The notes: generated from the letters alone by a model not told the origin. A stretch of DNA of 45,110 nt from Chroococcidiopsidaceae cyanobacterium CP_BM_ER_R8_30 (GCA_019244235.1 JAFASY010000313.1:1-45110); one strand, 5' to 3'; positions 7,840 through 16,841 are shown, numbered from the stretch's first letter. A program made the numbers and translations.

Positions 7840-8661
7840 ATGATTTGGCCTTTCAAGCGCGGTTTTCGTAAACAAATTGCTCGGATTGAAATTACTGGCG
7901 CGATCGCTAGCGCTACTCGCAAACGAGTACTGGAAGCTCTCAAGACGGTTGAGGAAAAAAAGTTTCCTGCCTTACTTCTGCGCATTGACAGCCCTGGTGG
8001 TACAGTAGGGGATTCCCAGGAGATTTACAGCGCTTTGAAGCGGCTACGTGAAAAAGTGAAAATAGTCGCCAGCTTTGGCAATATCTCTGCTTCTGGTGGC
8101 GTCTATATTGGTATGGGAGCCGAACATATCATGGCTAACCCAGGCACAATCACAGGTAGTATTGGAGTTATCCTGCGGGGTAACAACCTAGAACGTTTGC
8201 TAGAGAAGATTGGCGTCTCGTTCAAGGTGATTAAATCTGGTCCTTATAAAGACATCCTAGCCTTTGACCGCGAACTGACGGAGCCAGAGCAGAATATTCT
8301 CCAAGAGTTGATTGACACGAGCTATCAGCAGTTTGTACAAACAGTTGCTGAGGGGCGTGGTTTGGCACTAGAGGCAGTTAGAAGTTTCGCTGATGGTCGG
8401 ATTTTTACGGGACAGCAAGCGTTAGAGCTAGGGATTGTTGACCGATTAGGGACAGAAGCAGAAGCACGCCGCTGGGCGGCAGAGCTAGTAGGTCTTGACC
8501 CAGATAAAACCCGGTGTTACAACCTGGAAGAGCGTAAACCCCTATTGACTCGCTTGCTGTCGGGAAATCGTATAGTGCCCTTCGGTCTATCAACTGGGAT
8601 CGATTGGGTCGAATTTGAACTGTCTACTAGTGGTCTTCCCTTGTGGCTATATCGACCTTGA
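7840..8661 (+). CDS. sppA: signal peptide peptidase SppA, short S49 form
   Basis: A 273-residue serine peptidase of family S49 that degrades cleaved signal peptides at the membrane. The single S49 core carries 'LLLRIDSPGGTVGDSQ', the nucleophile region 'NISASGGVYIGMGA' (Ser85 by my count), 'NPGTITGSIGVI' and the general-base Lys in 'KSGPYKDI' (Lys137). It is the short, single-domain type. No clear signal anchor is present beyond the basic N-terminus 'MIWPFKRGFRK'. The ATG follows a C-rich tandem repeat directly, so translation initiation may be leaderless-like or inefficient. Confidence 0.93.
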   Translation: MIWPFKRGFRKQIARIEITGAIASATRKRVLEALKTVEEKKFPALLLRIDSPGGTVGDSQEIYSALKRLREKVKIVASFGNISASGGVYIGMGAEHIMANPGTITGSIGVILRGNNLERLLEKIGVSFKVIKSGPYKDILAFDRELTEPEQNILQELIDTSYQQFVQTVAEGRGLALEAVRSFADGRIFTGQQALELGIVDRLGTEAEARRWAAELVGLDPDKTRCYNLEERKPLLTRLLSGNRIVPFGLSTGIDWVEFELSTSGLPLWLYRP

Positions 8662-8769
8662 CGATCGTTAGATGTTAATTTTTGAATCTAACACCTCAAA
8701 GCGAAAAGAGAAAAACTATCGTAGTTACTGTTGTTGTTTTTTGATCTGGCTCAACGTGAACTCAGTAAT

Positions 8770-8819
8770 CTGCCTCTGTCGGAACGTTGAACTGGCAAGG
8801 GGCAAACTGGTAGAGGCAG
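8770..8819 (+). promoter_or_regulatory. structured leader candidate before aroH
   Basis: CTGCCTCT (8770-8777) pairs perfectly with AGAGGCAG (8812-8819), enclosing a 34-base loop with two near-identical ACTGGcaag/AACTGG strings. It lies about 65 bases upstream of the aroH start. It could be part of the 5' leader, or 3' structure of sppA. No Trp- or Phe-rich leader peptide was seen. Confidence 0.3.
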
Positions 8820-8884
8820 CTAGCTTCGGCTCTAGAATGCTGTGTTGAAATCAAAACTTATGTTTATTGAGAACCATTGAATGT

Positions 8885-9292
8885 ATGAAAGAAGTCGGCG
8901 TGGAGTGGCGAATTCGAGCGATTCGCGGGGCGATAACTGTCTCAGAAAATACAGTTGAGGCAATGCGAGAAGCAGTAATGGAAATGCTAGACGAATTAGA
9001 ACTACGGAATCAGTTGGCTCCCACCAACATCATTAGCGTAACTTTTACCGTTACGCGCGATTTAAATGCCATCTTCCCTGCCGCAATTGCTCGCCAACGT
9101 CCTTTATGGGATCACGTACCCATGTTAGATGTGCAGCAAATGCACGTAGAGGGGAGTTTAGAACGCTGCATTCGGTTGTTAGTTCATGCCAACCTTCCTG
9201 CCTCTCACGTCTATATTTGGCATCCTTATCTACGTGCAGCTAAAAGCCTGCGTCCCGATTGGAGTTTACCGCAACATAGTGTATTAAGGTAA
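8885..9292 (+). CDS. aroH: chorismate mutase, AroH class
   Basis: Monofunctional AroH-type chorismate mutase, converting chorismate to prephenate for Phe/Tyr synthesis. The B. subtilis-type fold is recognised by 'RAIRGAITVSENTVEAM', 'NIISVTFTVTRDLNAIFPA' and 'PLWDHVPMLDVQQMHVEGSL'. Arg in the RGA motif and in 'TRDL' are expected active-site residues. The usual length is about 125 residues. I take ATG 8885; TTG 8867 and GTG 8897 are alternatives. The last codons and stop lie within the first of two 35-bp repeats. Confidence 0.92.
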   Translation: MKEVGVEWRIRAIRGAITVSENTVEAMREAVMEMLDELELRNQLAPTNIISVTFTVTRDLNAIFPAAIARQRPLWDHVPMLDVQQMHVEGSLERCIRLLVHANLPASHVYIWHPYLRAAKSLRPDWSLPQHSVLR

Positions 9293-9365
9293 GACACTAC
9301 CATCTCTTGTCCATCTGCGGCATGCAAAGGTTTACCCCAACATAGTGTATCGAGGTAAAACACTA
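9265..9365. repeat. two 35-bp repeats with interleaved dyads
   Basis: Copies at 9265-9299 and 9331-9365 differ at four positions. Each reads TTTACC, spacer, TAGTGT, spacer, GGTAAR, ACACTA. The first element pairs with the third and the second with the fourth, so the order a-b-a'-b' is an H-type pseudoknot layout. The first copy contains the aroH stop and the second contains the crtR stop, so the pair spans the convergent 3' ends. Confidence 0.8.
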
Positions 9366-10253
9366 TGCCTTCGGCACTCGGTGAAATCGAATGCCCAGAA
9401 AAACGTCGTACAGAAAACTTAGAAAGTCTTTTCCTTGAAGCAGTCCTAGAGATTGATAACAACCCTTAGCATCTAAAAGAGACTTAGTGGCAAAATAGGC
9501 AGGCTGATAATTATACCAAGGGATAGAAGGCCACAAATGATGAACGAGGTGGTAATTCTGTCCCATAATCAGCAGGTTGAGAATTGGACTAGGATAAACT
9601 CTGGCATTTTTCCAGCGATCACGCTCCTGAAACGGGCGATGAGGCAAATAATCGAAGAATAAACCCAGTGCCACCCCCACCACAAATGCGGGGATGAACC
9701 AAAAATTGAGGATGTAGCCTAAAAAGTGATATTGAATGGCAAGATAGAAAACTGCCGCAACAAACAATCGGCTCAAAAACCATTCAAGTAGCTCATACTT
9801 GTGCCATAGCTGCCGCTTAAAGAAGAAGACCTCGTGGTAAAGAAAACGCACTGCAATCAGCCACAACGGTCCACCTGTGGATACGAAATGATCTGGATCG
9901 TTTTTGGGATCATTCACGTGGGCGTGATGCTGTAGATGCACTCGTGTAAAAACTGGGAAGGCAAAGGCTAACATTAGCGCACTGCCATGTCCTAAAATGG
10001 CGTTGACTAAGCGATTGCGATGGGCGGCATTATGACAGGCATCGTGAATGACTGTCCCAGCCATATGTAGGGCAAGTACATTACAGACAAAGCTCCCCCA
10101 ATGCGGCCAGCCCCAAAGCCAATAACCACAGCTTGACAACACTAGTATGGCGATCGCCGCTAAAAACATGAGCAGCGTGGGATTGAAATCACCTGGAGGT
10201 GCCAAGAACTCTTTAGGAACTGTCAGCGTCGGCTTTGCCTCCGACATGAGCAT
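9363..10253 (-). CDS. crtR: beta-carotene hydroxylase CrtR
   Basis: Membrane di-iron hydroxylase of the fatty-acid desaturase superfamily that adds 3-hydroxyl groups to carotenoid rings (zeaxanthin or myxoxanthophyll synthesis). The N-terminal 'EFLAPPGDFNPTLLMF' is typical of cyanobacterial CrtR. The three histidine boxes are HDACH, HLQHH and HLVHH. Several membrane segments are present. I choose ATG 10253 because AAGGAG lies 7 bases upstream; the longer frame to 10304 has no such site. Divergent from pyk, with a shared 290-bp upstream region. Confidence 0.92.
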   Translation of the reverse strand: MLMSEAKPTLTVPKEFLAPPGDFNPTLLMFLAAIAILVLSSCGYWLWGWPHWGSFVCNVLALHMAGTVIHDACHNAAHRNRLVNAILGHGSALMLAFAFPVFTRVHLQHHAHVNDPKNDPDHFVSTGGPLWLIAVRFLYHEVFFFKRQLWHKYELLEWFLSRLFVAAVFYLAIQYHFLGYILNFWFIPAFVVGVALGLFFDYLPHRPFQERDRWKNARVYPSPILNLLIMGQNYHLVHHLWPSIPWYNYQPAYFATKSLLDAKGCYQSLGLLQGKDFLSFLYDVFLGIRFHRVPKA

Positions 10254-10543
10254 TTTTAACTCCTTGAATAGAAATTGAGCGTTGCGTAGTGTATGATACG
10301 CCAATTAAAATACTAAAGTTTTGTTTAACATAAGTCATCTACCAATACCACTTACTTTAACTAAGTAATAGTATAGATTTTTTGACTTTATAGTAACACA
10401 ACTACCGAGAAGCATACTGAGCATCCTTAACCACATGAACTAAGAGCTTCAGGAATTTGTAATTCAACTTCTCCTTTTCAGTCTCAATTTCAAGTATAAA
10501 CTATAACTTTTCATTCGATTTCCCATCCCTAGGAGCGGTCTGC
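10254..10543. promoter_or_regulatory. divergent crtR/pyk upstream region
   Basis: This AT-rich 290-bp region must hold the promoters of both crtR (minus) and pyk (plus). I saw no clear -35/-10 pair or riboswitch. The pyk ribosome binding site AGGAGCGG lies at 10531-10538. Confidence 0.5.
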
Positions 10544-12313
10544 ATGCAATTACGAAATTCCCTACGCCGGACAAAAATTGTTGCCACGATTGGTCCAGCT
10601 ACTAGTAACCCTGAAGTGCTGCGAGCTTTGATTGAAGCAGGCGCAACAACACTGCGGCTGAACTTTTCACATGGTACTCACGCTGAACATCAGCGCTGTG
10701 TTCGCTTAATTCGACAGACGGCGTTTGAACTGAATCAGCCAGTTGGAATTCTCCAAGACCTCCAGGGACCTAAAATTCGTTTAGGAAAATTTGAAGCAGG
10801 TTCCATCGTCGTGGGTAGAGGCGACCCCTTCACCTTGACCAGTCACTCGATCATTGGCACTCAGCAAGCTAGCTGTGTCACGTACGATCTCCTATCAGAA
10901 GAAGTTCCAGCCGGAGCCACAATTCTTCTAGATGACGGACGAGTAGAAATGCGCGTTGAGGAGGTTGACCGCGCTGCTAAAGAGTTGCATTGTCGTGTTG
11001 TCGTGAGCGGAGTGCTTTCCAACAACAAGGGGGTTAACTTCCCTGGAGTTTACCTTTCTATTAAAGCAATGACTGAAAAAGACCGCGAAGATTTGATGTT
11101 CGGTCTAGATCAGGGTGTAGATTGGGTAGCACTCTCATTTGTTCGCAATCCACAGGACATACTAGAGATTAAAGACCTCATTTCCAGTACTGGCAAGCAG
11201 GTACCGGTGATTGCCAAAATCGAGAAGCATGAAGCCATTGAACAAATGGAGGCAATTCTGGCCTTGTGTGATGGGGTTATGGTTGCTAGGGGTGACTTGG
11301 GGGTTGAACTGCCAGCCGAGGACGTTCCCATTCTGCAAAAGCGGCTGATCGCTACAGCTAACCGATTAGGAATTCCTGTCATTACAGCAACCCAGATGCT
11401 GGATAGCATGGTACAAAGCCCCAGAGCAACACGAGCTGAAGTTTCAGATGTAGCCAATGCAATTCTGGACGGGACTGATGCTGTGATGCTGTCTAATGAA
11501 ACTGCCGTAGGTAAGTACCCAGTCGAAGCCGTCGCAACGATGGCTCGAATTGCGACTCGGATTGAGCAGGAGCAGGGGTTGGCATCAACTCATGCTCATG
11601 TCAAAACTCCCCGCCGCTCGATTCCCAATGCGATTAGTCAAGCCGTAGGTCAGATTGCGGAACAACTAGGAGCATCTGCAATTATGACGCTGACAAAAAC
11701 GGGTGCTACTGCTCGGAATGTTTCCAAATTTCGACCGCAAACCCCGATCTTAGCCGTAACGCCTCATGTTGATGTTGCAAGGCAGCTACAGTTGGTATGG
11801 GGAGTTAAACCGCTCCTGGTTCTCGATCTGCCTTCGACTAGTCAGACGTTTCAAGCCGCCCTAAACGTTGCTCAAGAAAAGGAGTTATTGCGTGAAGGCG
11901 ATCTCGTAGTGATGACTGCTGGGACGCTGCAAGGGATATCAGGCTCTACGGACTTAATCAAGGTCGAAGTGGTGACAGCAGTACTAGGTCAAGGTATTGG
12001 TTTGGGGCAGGGCTCGGTGAGTGGACGGGCACGAGTAGCTCACTCAGGCATGGATGTTGGTAGATTTAACCCTGGGGAGATCTTAGTCGCACCACGCACC
12101 AGCGCTGATTTTGTCGAAGCTATTCGCAAGGCAGCAGGGATCGTTACGGAAGAAGACAGTCTGACTAGCCATGCTGCCGTGATTGGCTTGCGATTGGGAG
12201 TGCCAGTCATTGTTGGGGTAAAGCGGGCAACAGAAGTGATTCGGGATGGAGCAATCCTCACTCTGGATATGCAGCGTGGCTTAGTCTACTCCGGTGCGGT
12301 AGGAAATTCTTGA
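10544..12313 (+). CDS. pyk: pyruvate kinase with C-terminal PEP-utilising domain
   Basis: Catalyses PEP + ADP to pyruvate + ATP. The N-terminus has 'RRTKIVATIGPAT', then 'LRLNFSHGTHAEH' and the signature 'VIAKIEKHEAIEQM', with its catalytic Lys and metal-binding Glu. 'ARGDLGVELP' and 'DGTDAVMLSNETAVGKYP' follow. Residues from about 475 add the swivelling phosphohistidine-type domain 'GIVTEEDSLTSHAAVIGLRL', with its His in 'SHAAV'. This gives 589 residues instead of the usual 470, a fusion known in cyanobacteria and Bacillaceae. AGGAGCGG precedes the ATG. Confidence 0.96.
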   Translation: MQLRNSLRRTKIVATIGPATSNPEVLRALIEAGATTLRLNFSHGTHAEHQRCVRLIRQTAFELNQPVGILQDLQGPKIRLGKFEAGSIVVGRGDPFTLTSHSIIGTQQASCVTYDLLSEEVPAGATILLDDGRVEMRVEEVDRAAKELHCRVVVSGVLSNNKGVNFPGVYLSIKAMTEKDREDLMFGLDQGVDWVALSFVRNPQDILEIKDLISSTGKQVPVIAKIEKHEAIEQMEAILALCDGVMVARGDLGVELPAEDVPILQKRLIATANRLGIPVITATQMLDSMVQSPRATRAEVSDVANAILDGTDAVMLSNETAVGKYPVEAVATMARIATRIEQEQGLASTHAHVKTPRRSIPNAISQAVGQIAEQLGASAIMTLTKTGATARNVSKFRPQTPILAVTPHVDVARQLQLVWGVKPLLVLDLPSTSQTFQAALNVAQEKELLREGDLVVMTAGTLQGISGSTDLIKVEVVTAVLGQGIGLGQGSVSGRARVAHSGMDVGRFNPGEILVAPRTSADFVEAIRKAAGIVTEEDSLTSHAAVIGLRLGVPVIVGVKRATEVIRDGAILTLDMQRGLVYSGAVGNS

Positions 12314-12380
12314 AATTCTTAATCAGTTTCAAACGTGAATGCAACCCACGCTTGATTCCAAAGGAATACAAGCGGAGCAT

Positions 12381-13702
12381 CTAGCTCCATAAGGAACAGA
12401 GTAGATCCGGCATTCTCGGTTCTGTTCGGAAACTTCTGTCCGAAACAGACCCAGTGCGATTTCTCCGAGTGGGTTTATTTTTTAACCAAAATCTGGCGGC
12501 AATATTGTAGCTAGCGTTGAGATCTGCTGGATACTTTTTGCCTGATCTGAATGTAGCTAGAGAGTAGTTTTTCTTATCTCTCTTCACTTGTCCAGAACCA
12601 TCGTATGCATAACTAGACGTGCCGCGAGGAAAAACAAATTCTACTTTACCGCCAATTTCTAGAAACTTATCAGTGACTAGTTCAACCAGCTTACTTTTCA
12701 GCCAGCCATGAAATCTCTGGCGTAGAGTAGAGCCTTTTCTACCTCCCTTGGGTCGCCAGTTTTTTAGGTTTTCAAATACAATCACCGTCGCACCTTGAGA
12801 TTGCACCCAAGATACCAGTTCTTTAGATATCATCTGACATATTTGCCGATTGATATTTTGAGCTTTACGGTAAATTGACTTACAAAAACCTTTGTAGAGT
12901 TTGCCTCCCTTACCCATGGTCAAACGGGCTTTATATCGAATAGCCTGCAATCGCTTATCGCGACGGTCTATGTCGGCTGCACACGAGTTGAAGAATTTAC
13001 GTGCAGTCACAGTGCCGTCAGGAATTACGATTGAGGCTACTGCTATTGTATTCAATCCGAGGTCAACACCACATGCTTTTTCGGGTTTGCCTGACTTGGG
13101 AGGCGTAACCTCGAAGGGAACAGCTAAAAATACGCCCTTACGATTTATTACTAGATGTGGTGACAAGCTCTTGGTATTGGGGAGTAGATGCCGTTCCCTC
13201 CGTTTAACTACAGATATTCTTTCCCATGCCCACTCCTTGCCATTAAAAACTTTAATTTTAACGCTATCTTCTTCAAATAAAATGCACTGCCCCCGATACA
13301 AAACTGTATGCAGATTAGTTACTGCATTCAGTCTTGGTCCATGTGCATCTTTACGTTTTCTTCTCCCAGACTGCCAAGAATTATATCGAGTCACAAACGA
13401 CGAAACTTGCCCAATTGCGGCTTGAATTACTGCGCGACGTAAGTAAGAAGGAAACTTGTAGAATTTCTCACTGAAATATTGATAGCGAGGGTTAGGATTT
13501 TTAGCTGTTCTATGGATTAACTTTTCAACTGCCGCACATGGACTATCCGCACTCACTATTGAGAACTGAAGTGCGTGTAGACGACACCAATCAGCGCCCG
13601 TGCATAAGAGCGATACAACCTTTCCGTTAGCTCTAGATACTCGGTCTGTTTAGGTGTGGGTAACAAAACCCAGCGCTCTGTGCGTACAATTGAGTTGATC
13701 AT
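12381..13702 (-). pseudogene. tnpB: TnpB-like RNA-guided nuclease, frameshifted, without zinc ribbon
   Basis: The main frame (13556 to 12381) holds the RuvC triad Asp165 in 'GVDLGLN', Glu262 in 'VFENLK' and Asp345 in 'PADLNASYN' (counted from GTG 13556). The N-terminus lies in another frame from ATG 13702: 48 residues including 'PTPKQTEYLELTERLYRSYA', stopping at TAG 13556-13558 exactly where the second frame begins. A one-base loss fits. The usual CxxC...CxxC zinc ribbon is replaced by a cysteine-free 'RGTSSYAYDGSG...RSGKK' segment, apparently a subfamily trait. Whether any active protein is made is doubtful. Confidence 0.8.
12421..12449 (-). ncRNA. candidate reRNA/omega-RNA hairpin at the tnpB 3' end
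   Basis: TCTGTTCGGA, loop AACTTCTG, TCCGA-A-ACAGA gives a 10-bp stem with one bulge inside the last 25 codons of tnpB. TnpB guide RNAs are known to arise from the 3' end of tnpB and run to the element end. The RNA itself is inferred. Confidence 0.35.
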
Positions 13703-13718
13703 GATAGTAGTATAAATC

Positions 13719-14168
13719 ATGTCAAACGATCTTGTAAAGCTAAAAACCCAGAACCATAGTGCTTACAGACTTTTCTACCATACGGTGTTCTCTGTGAAGT
13801 ATCGCCACAAATGCATCACCCAACCAATGCTAGAGCGGCTAGAAGAGATATTTGACGATTTGTTAACCAAGTGGAATTGTCGCCTAGTAGAATTTGGCGG
13901 GGAGGCAGACCACGTCCACTTGCTGATAGAGGCGTACCCCACTTTAGAACTAGCTAGCATGGTTAAAAACCTGAAGTCTGTTTCTTCTAGGCGCATTCGA
14001 CAAGAGTATGCCGAGCATCTAAAGCGATATTTTTGGAAACCTTATTTCTGGAATCGCGCTTATTGCGTGATTACGGCTGGTGGTAGAGCTAACATCCAAA
14101 CCCTATTGAAGTACATCGAGAATCAGGATGAACCCGGAAAACTTGGCGTGCCGCTAACTACCGATTGA
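13719..14168 (+). CDS. tnpA: IS200/IS605 transposase TnpA (Y1 HUH)
   Basis: A 149-residue single-strand transposase. The HUH motif is 'DHVHLLIEA' (His65 and His67) and the nucleophilic Tyr132 lies in 'LKYIENQ', both at the expected spacing, with 'FSVKYRHKCI' at the N-terminus. It appears complete and could mobilise this element or tnpB-only relatives such as the one at 30019-31322. The start is 16 bp from the divergent tnpB ATG and has no Shine-Dalgarno sequence. Confidence 0.95.
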   Translation: MSNDLVKLKTQNHSAYRLFYHTVFSVKYRHKCITQPMLERLEEIFDDLLTKWNCRLVEFGGEADHVHLLIEAYPTLELASMVKNLKSVSSRRIRQEYAEHLKRYFWKPYFWNRAYCVITAGGRANIQTLLKYIENQDEPGKLGVPLTTD

Positions 14169-14327
14169 CCGGAGGCGGAGCGTCTCCGGCTCCGCGCTCC
14201 GCGTACAATCGTAGGATGCGCGGCACGTTTGCTCAAACACCACTGTTGGATTTCTACTCACCAACTTGGCATACCTGGGTTTAAGAGTGCCAAGATCAAT
14301 CATAGAAGTAGAGCTCCTGAAACTTCT

Positions 14328-15842
14328 ATGCCAGAACAGCGCAAATCGATTGCTCAACACTATCATGAGCGGACCAAATATGACCCAGAGACAATCGCTC
14401 TCCAAAGTCAGGGATTGGAATGGGATAAGCAACCAGTGCCGTTTAAGGAATACAAAATTGGCTCAACCTATGACCTGAAGCCCTATCTCAAATCTGAACC
14501 ATCAGCATTGAGAGCTGAGCATCGGCAGTGGCAACGGCTGTCACAACTGCTGTTTTACAGCTATAGTCTGACAGCTAAGGTGCCAACCATGACGGGGGAG
14601 CCAATATATCTTAGGGCTGCACCTTCTGCTGGTGGCTTATACCCAGCAGAAGTCTATTTGATCTCCCGTGGCACACCGCTCTTGCCTGAGGGACTCTACA
14701 ACTATCAACCTCAGACCCACAGTTTAATCAATTTTTGGGAAAGTGAGGTATGGCAAACTCTGCAAGCAGCTTGTTTCTGGCATCCGGTTTTAGATGGGAC
14801 TCAATTGGCAATCGTCACAACGGCTGTCTTCTACCGCTCGGCTTGGCGCTATAAAGCTCGCGCATATCGACGGATTTTTCTAGATACTGGTCATTTACTC
14901 GGTAATTTTGAGTTAGCCTGCGCCCTCAATGATTATCGACCCCACTTAATCGGTGGCTTTATAGATGATGCGGTTAACCAATTGCTATATCTTGATCAAG
15001 AGCAGGAAGGAACAACCACCGTTGTGCCATTGGCTGACCTACTGGAGGTGAATCAAAACCTGCCCGGAAGCCAAACTGCTCTGCCCTCTGCGACTCAGAC
15101 TCAGTATCCCCAATTGCTGGATGATGAATTGTTAGGATACTGCCATCGGGCAACGAAGATCAATGCAGACAATGCAGACTTAAAGGTTACATCTGAACCA
15201 ACCCAGTTAGACAAATACAACTTTCCTTTCTGCCTTAAAGTTCCCACAGCCACGACTGCTATTGACTGGGGAACTCATCTGGAAGGCTTAGCAAACACTA
15301 TTCTTAAACGACGCTCCACTCGTGCCTACAGTGGTTTTGATTTGACTCTCGACGAACTCAAAGCTCTATTAGATTTCACTTACCAGCCCCAACACTACAC
15401 TGATCAAGGACTTGACGATCCTGACTACTTCGATTTGAATTTAATTGAAACCTTCATTGCTGTGTCTGGAGTCACAGGTTTGGAGGAGGGATGCTACTAC
15501 TACGCACCGAAAGCTCAAGAACTGCGGCAAATTCGGTTTAAGAATCTCCGAAGGGAGTTACACTATCTCTGTTTAGGGCAAGAGCTGGGTCGGGATGCAG
15601 CAGCAGTGCTGTTCCACACAGCCGATCTCAAAACAGCGATCGCTCGGTATGGGGATCGGGTTTATCGCTATCTCCACATGGATGCTGGGCATCTAGGACA
15701 ACGACTGAATCTGGCTGCTATTCGCCTCAATTTAGGTGTGAGCGGTATTGCTGGCTTTTTTGACGACCAGGTGAATGAAGTATTGGGTATCCCTGCTGAT
15801 GAGGCAGTACTGTACATCACGACGCTAGGGCGTCCGCGTTGA
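14328..15842 (+). CDS. SagB/ThcOx-family dehydrogenase, tandem nitroreductase domains
   Basis: FMN-dependent oxidoreductase of the SagB-type group, 504 residues from ATG 14328. The first nitroreductase-like domain contains 'RAAPSAGGLYPAEVYLIS' and the second starts 'ILKRRSTRAYSGFDLTLDEL' and ends 'GIPADEAVLYITTLGRPR'. SagB enzymes oxidise azolines in some peptide pathways. No YcaO cyclase or precursor peptide lies nearby, so the role here is open. The frame runs open 33 codons further upstream, but those codons are not conserved-looking and come close to the IS end. Confidence 0.85.
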   Translation: MPEQRKSIAQHYHERTKYDPETIALQSQGLEWDKQPVPFKEYKIGSTYDLKPYLKSEPSALRAEHRQWQRLSQLLFYSYSLTAKVPTMTGEPIYLRAAPSAGGLYPAEVYLISRGTPLLPEGLYNYQPQTHSLINFWESEVWQTLQAACFWHPVLDGTQLAIVTTAVFYRSAWRYKARAYRRIFLDTGHLLGNFELACALNDYRPHLIGGFIDDAVNQLLYLDQEQEGTTTVVPLADLLEVNQNLPGSQTALPSATQTQYPQLLDDELLGYCHRATKINADNADLKVTSEPTQLDKYNFPFCLKVPTATTAIDWGTHLEGLANTILKRRSTRAYSGFDLTLDELKALLDFTYQPQHYTDQGLDDPDYFDLNLIETFIAVSGVTGLEEGCYYYAPKAQELRQIRFKNLRRELHYLCLGQELGRDAAAVLFHTADLKTAIARYGDRVYRYLHMDAGHLGQRLNLAAIRLNLGVSGIAGFFDDQVNEVLGIPADEAVLYITTLGRPR

Positions 15843-15950
15843 AACAGGATCTCATGTGCGAATAACTTTGAACTAAATAGTCGAAGATGTACATTATGGC
15901 TACCCAAGTAATCGTTTTTTCAGGCATCCTCTCTAGTAGAGTTTGGATAC

Positions 15951-16196
15951 TTAGCGCTGGAGATTTCGCGCATGTACCACCCGTTCTGGAATGCGCTCTC
16001 GGTCGAAGTGTTGCAGCTTCTCGCGGAAGTGAAAGTCTTCTATCAATGTAGGTCCACGCGATCCAGCTTTTAGCGAATCGTTTGTTGTGCTAACTCGGAC
16101 TCCCTCATCGGTGGTCAGATATTCCCCAGCTTCTTGACGCGAGGAGCCTAGATCCTGCTGTTTGCTTTGCTCATCGACCGGATTTTGTTCATTCAT
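15951..16196 (-). pseudogene. katE: catalase N-terminal fragment
   Basis: The reading frame encodes a disordered start and then the unmistakable beginning of a large-subunit catalase: '[20 protein letters not shown]', '[19 protein letters not shown]' and '[12 protein letters not shown]'. After 'VVHAR', where catalases continue GxGAHGYF with the essential His, the frame becomes 'NLQR' and stops. All heme-binding and catalytic parts are gone. Nothing downstream to 15843 resembles the missing body. It is a deletion remnant, non-functional as an enzyme. Confidence 0.85.
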
Positions 16197-16841
16197 AGTT
16201 AAATGCTCTAAAGTGCTGTTCAATATTTCAATTTGTGTGACCTATCAATTTCGATTCAGCGAGTAAATGAGTCGATGAGGACAGGTTGTTGCTCTTCACC
16301 CTGGCAACAAGGTCACTGGAAACATCTCTGCTATGTTAGGGAAGATGCTTTAATGCCTCCTCTTACTCAAGACAGAGAGAAGCAAAATTTGACTCATCCA
16401 AGGAGTTTTTCTTCAGCCTAAAAAACTGAGGCTCTTTATAGACTCCGAGAGGCTAAAGCTCTCAAAGAGAACTGAAGTGTTGTGTCGAGTAACACAAAAG
16501 ACTGAATTTCCAGCTTCTCTCTTAAGAGGGAGGTTAGGGGAAAAAGTAACAGTTAGTCTATCTAACTGGGTCAGGTCAATTCAACTTAAAATACTCAATC
16601 ATAAACACTCTCCATCAGGAAATTTTTGCTTGATTTGACATGACTTGCTTGAATCAAAGACATACCATTTAGCTGAGATTACTCTTCATGTTTTTCTAAA
16701 AGAAAGAATGACTTTATGTTGTGATTGTTGAAAAATCTAACCCTGAATTTACTCAGCTTTTTCAATACATTGCTGAGCCGATGGAGAGTTTGTTCAAATT
16801 AGCTAATTGACCCATGATTGCATTATGAGAAAAAAAATTGT
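16197..16841. other. long intergenic region
   Basis: About 645 bp without a credible gene. It contains a hairpin TTGTGT-cgagta-ACACAA near 16478-16495, a dyad AGCCT/AGGCT at 16415-16433, and a 29-codon GTG-started frame at 16721-16810 ('EFTQLFQYIAEPMESLF') that looks somewhat coding but that I cannot assign. A 62-codon ORF at 16233-16421 has no recognisable content. This stretch probably includes eroded sequence upstream of the lost catalase. Confidence 0.45.

Larger units (their letters stand above)
12340..14215. mobile_element. IS200/IS605-family element, IS605 layout (divergent tnpB and tnpA)
   Basis: Divergent tnpB (minus, broken) and tnpA (plus) start only 16 bp apart. Candidate end hairpins are GGAGC-ATCTA-GCTCC at 12374-12388 on the tnpB side and overlapping GC-rich dyads (CCGGAG/CTCCGG, GCGGAG/CTCCGC) at 14169-14202 on the tnpA side. 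The family has no terminal inverted repeats or target duplication, so the outer limits are approximate. The insertion lies between pyk and the SagB-type gene. Confidence 0.75.

Noticed and set aside
7661-7843. 60-codon Pro-rich ORF before sppA
   Set aside because: It is the translation of the repeat block and C-rich tandem repeats; low complexity.
12901-13425. 174-codon ORF on the plus strand
   Set aside because: Antisense to tnpB, whose RuvC motifs are clear; no family resemblance.
14328-15842. SagB-type gene as part of a thiazole/oxazole peptide cluster
   Set aside because: No YcaO cyclase, precursor peptide or exporter lies nearby.
16233-16421. 62-codon ORF after the catalase relic
   Set aside because: No ribosome binding site, no recognisable composition or motif.
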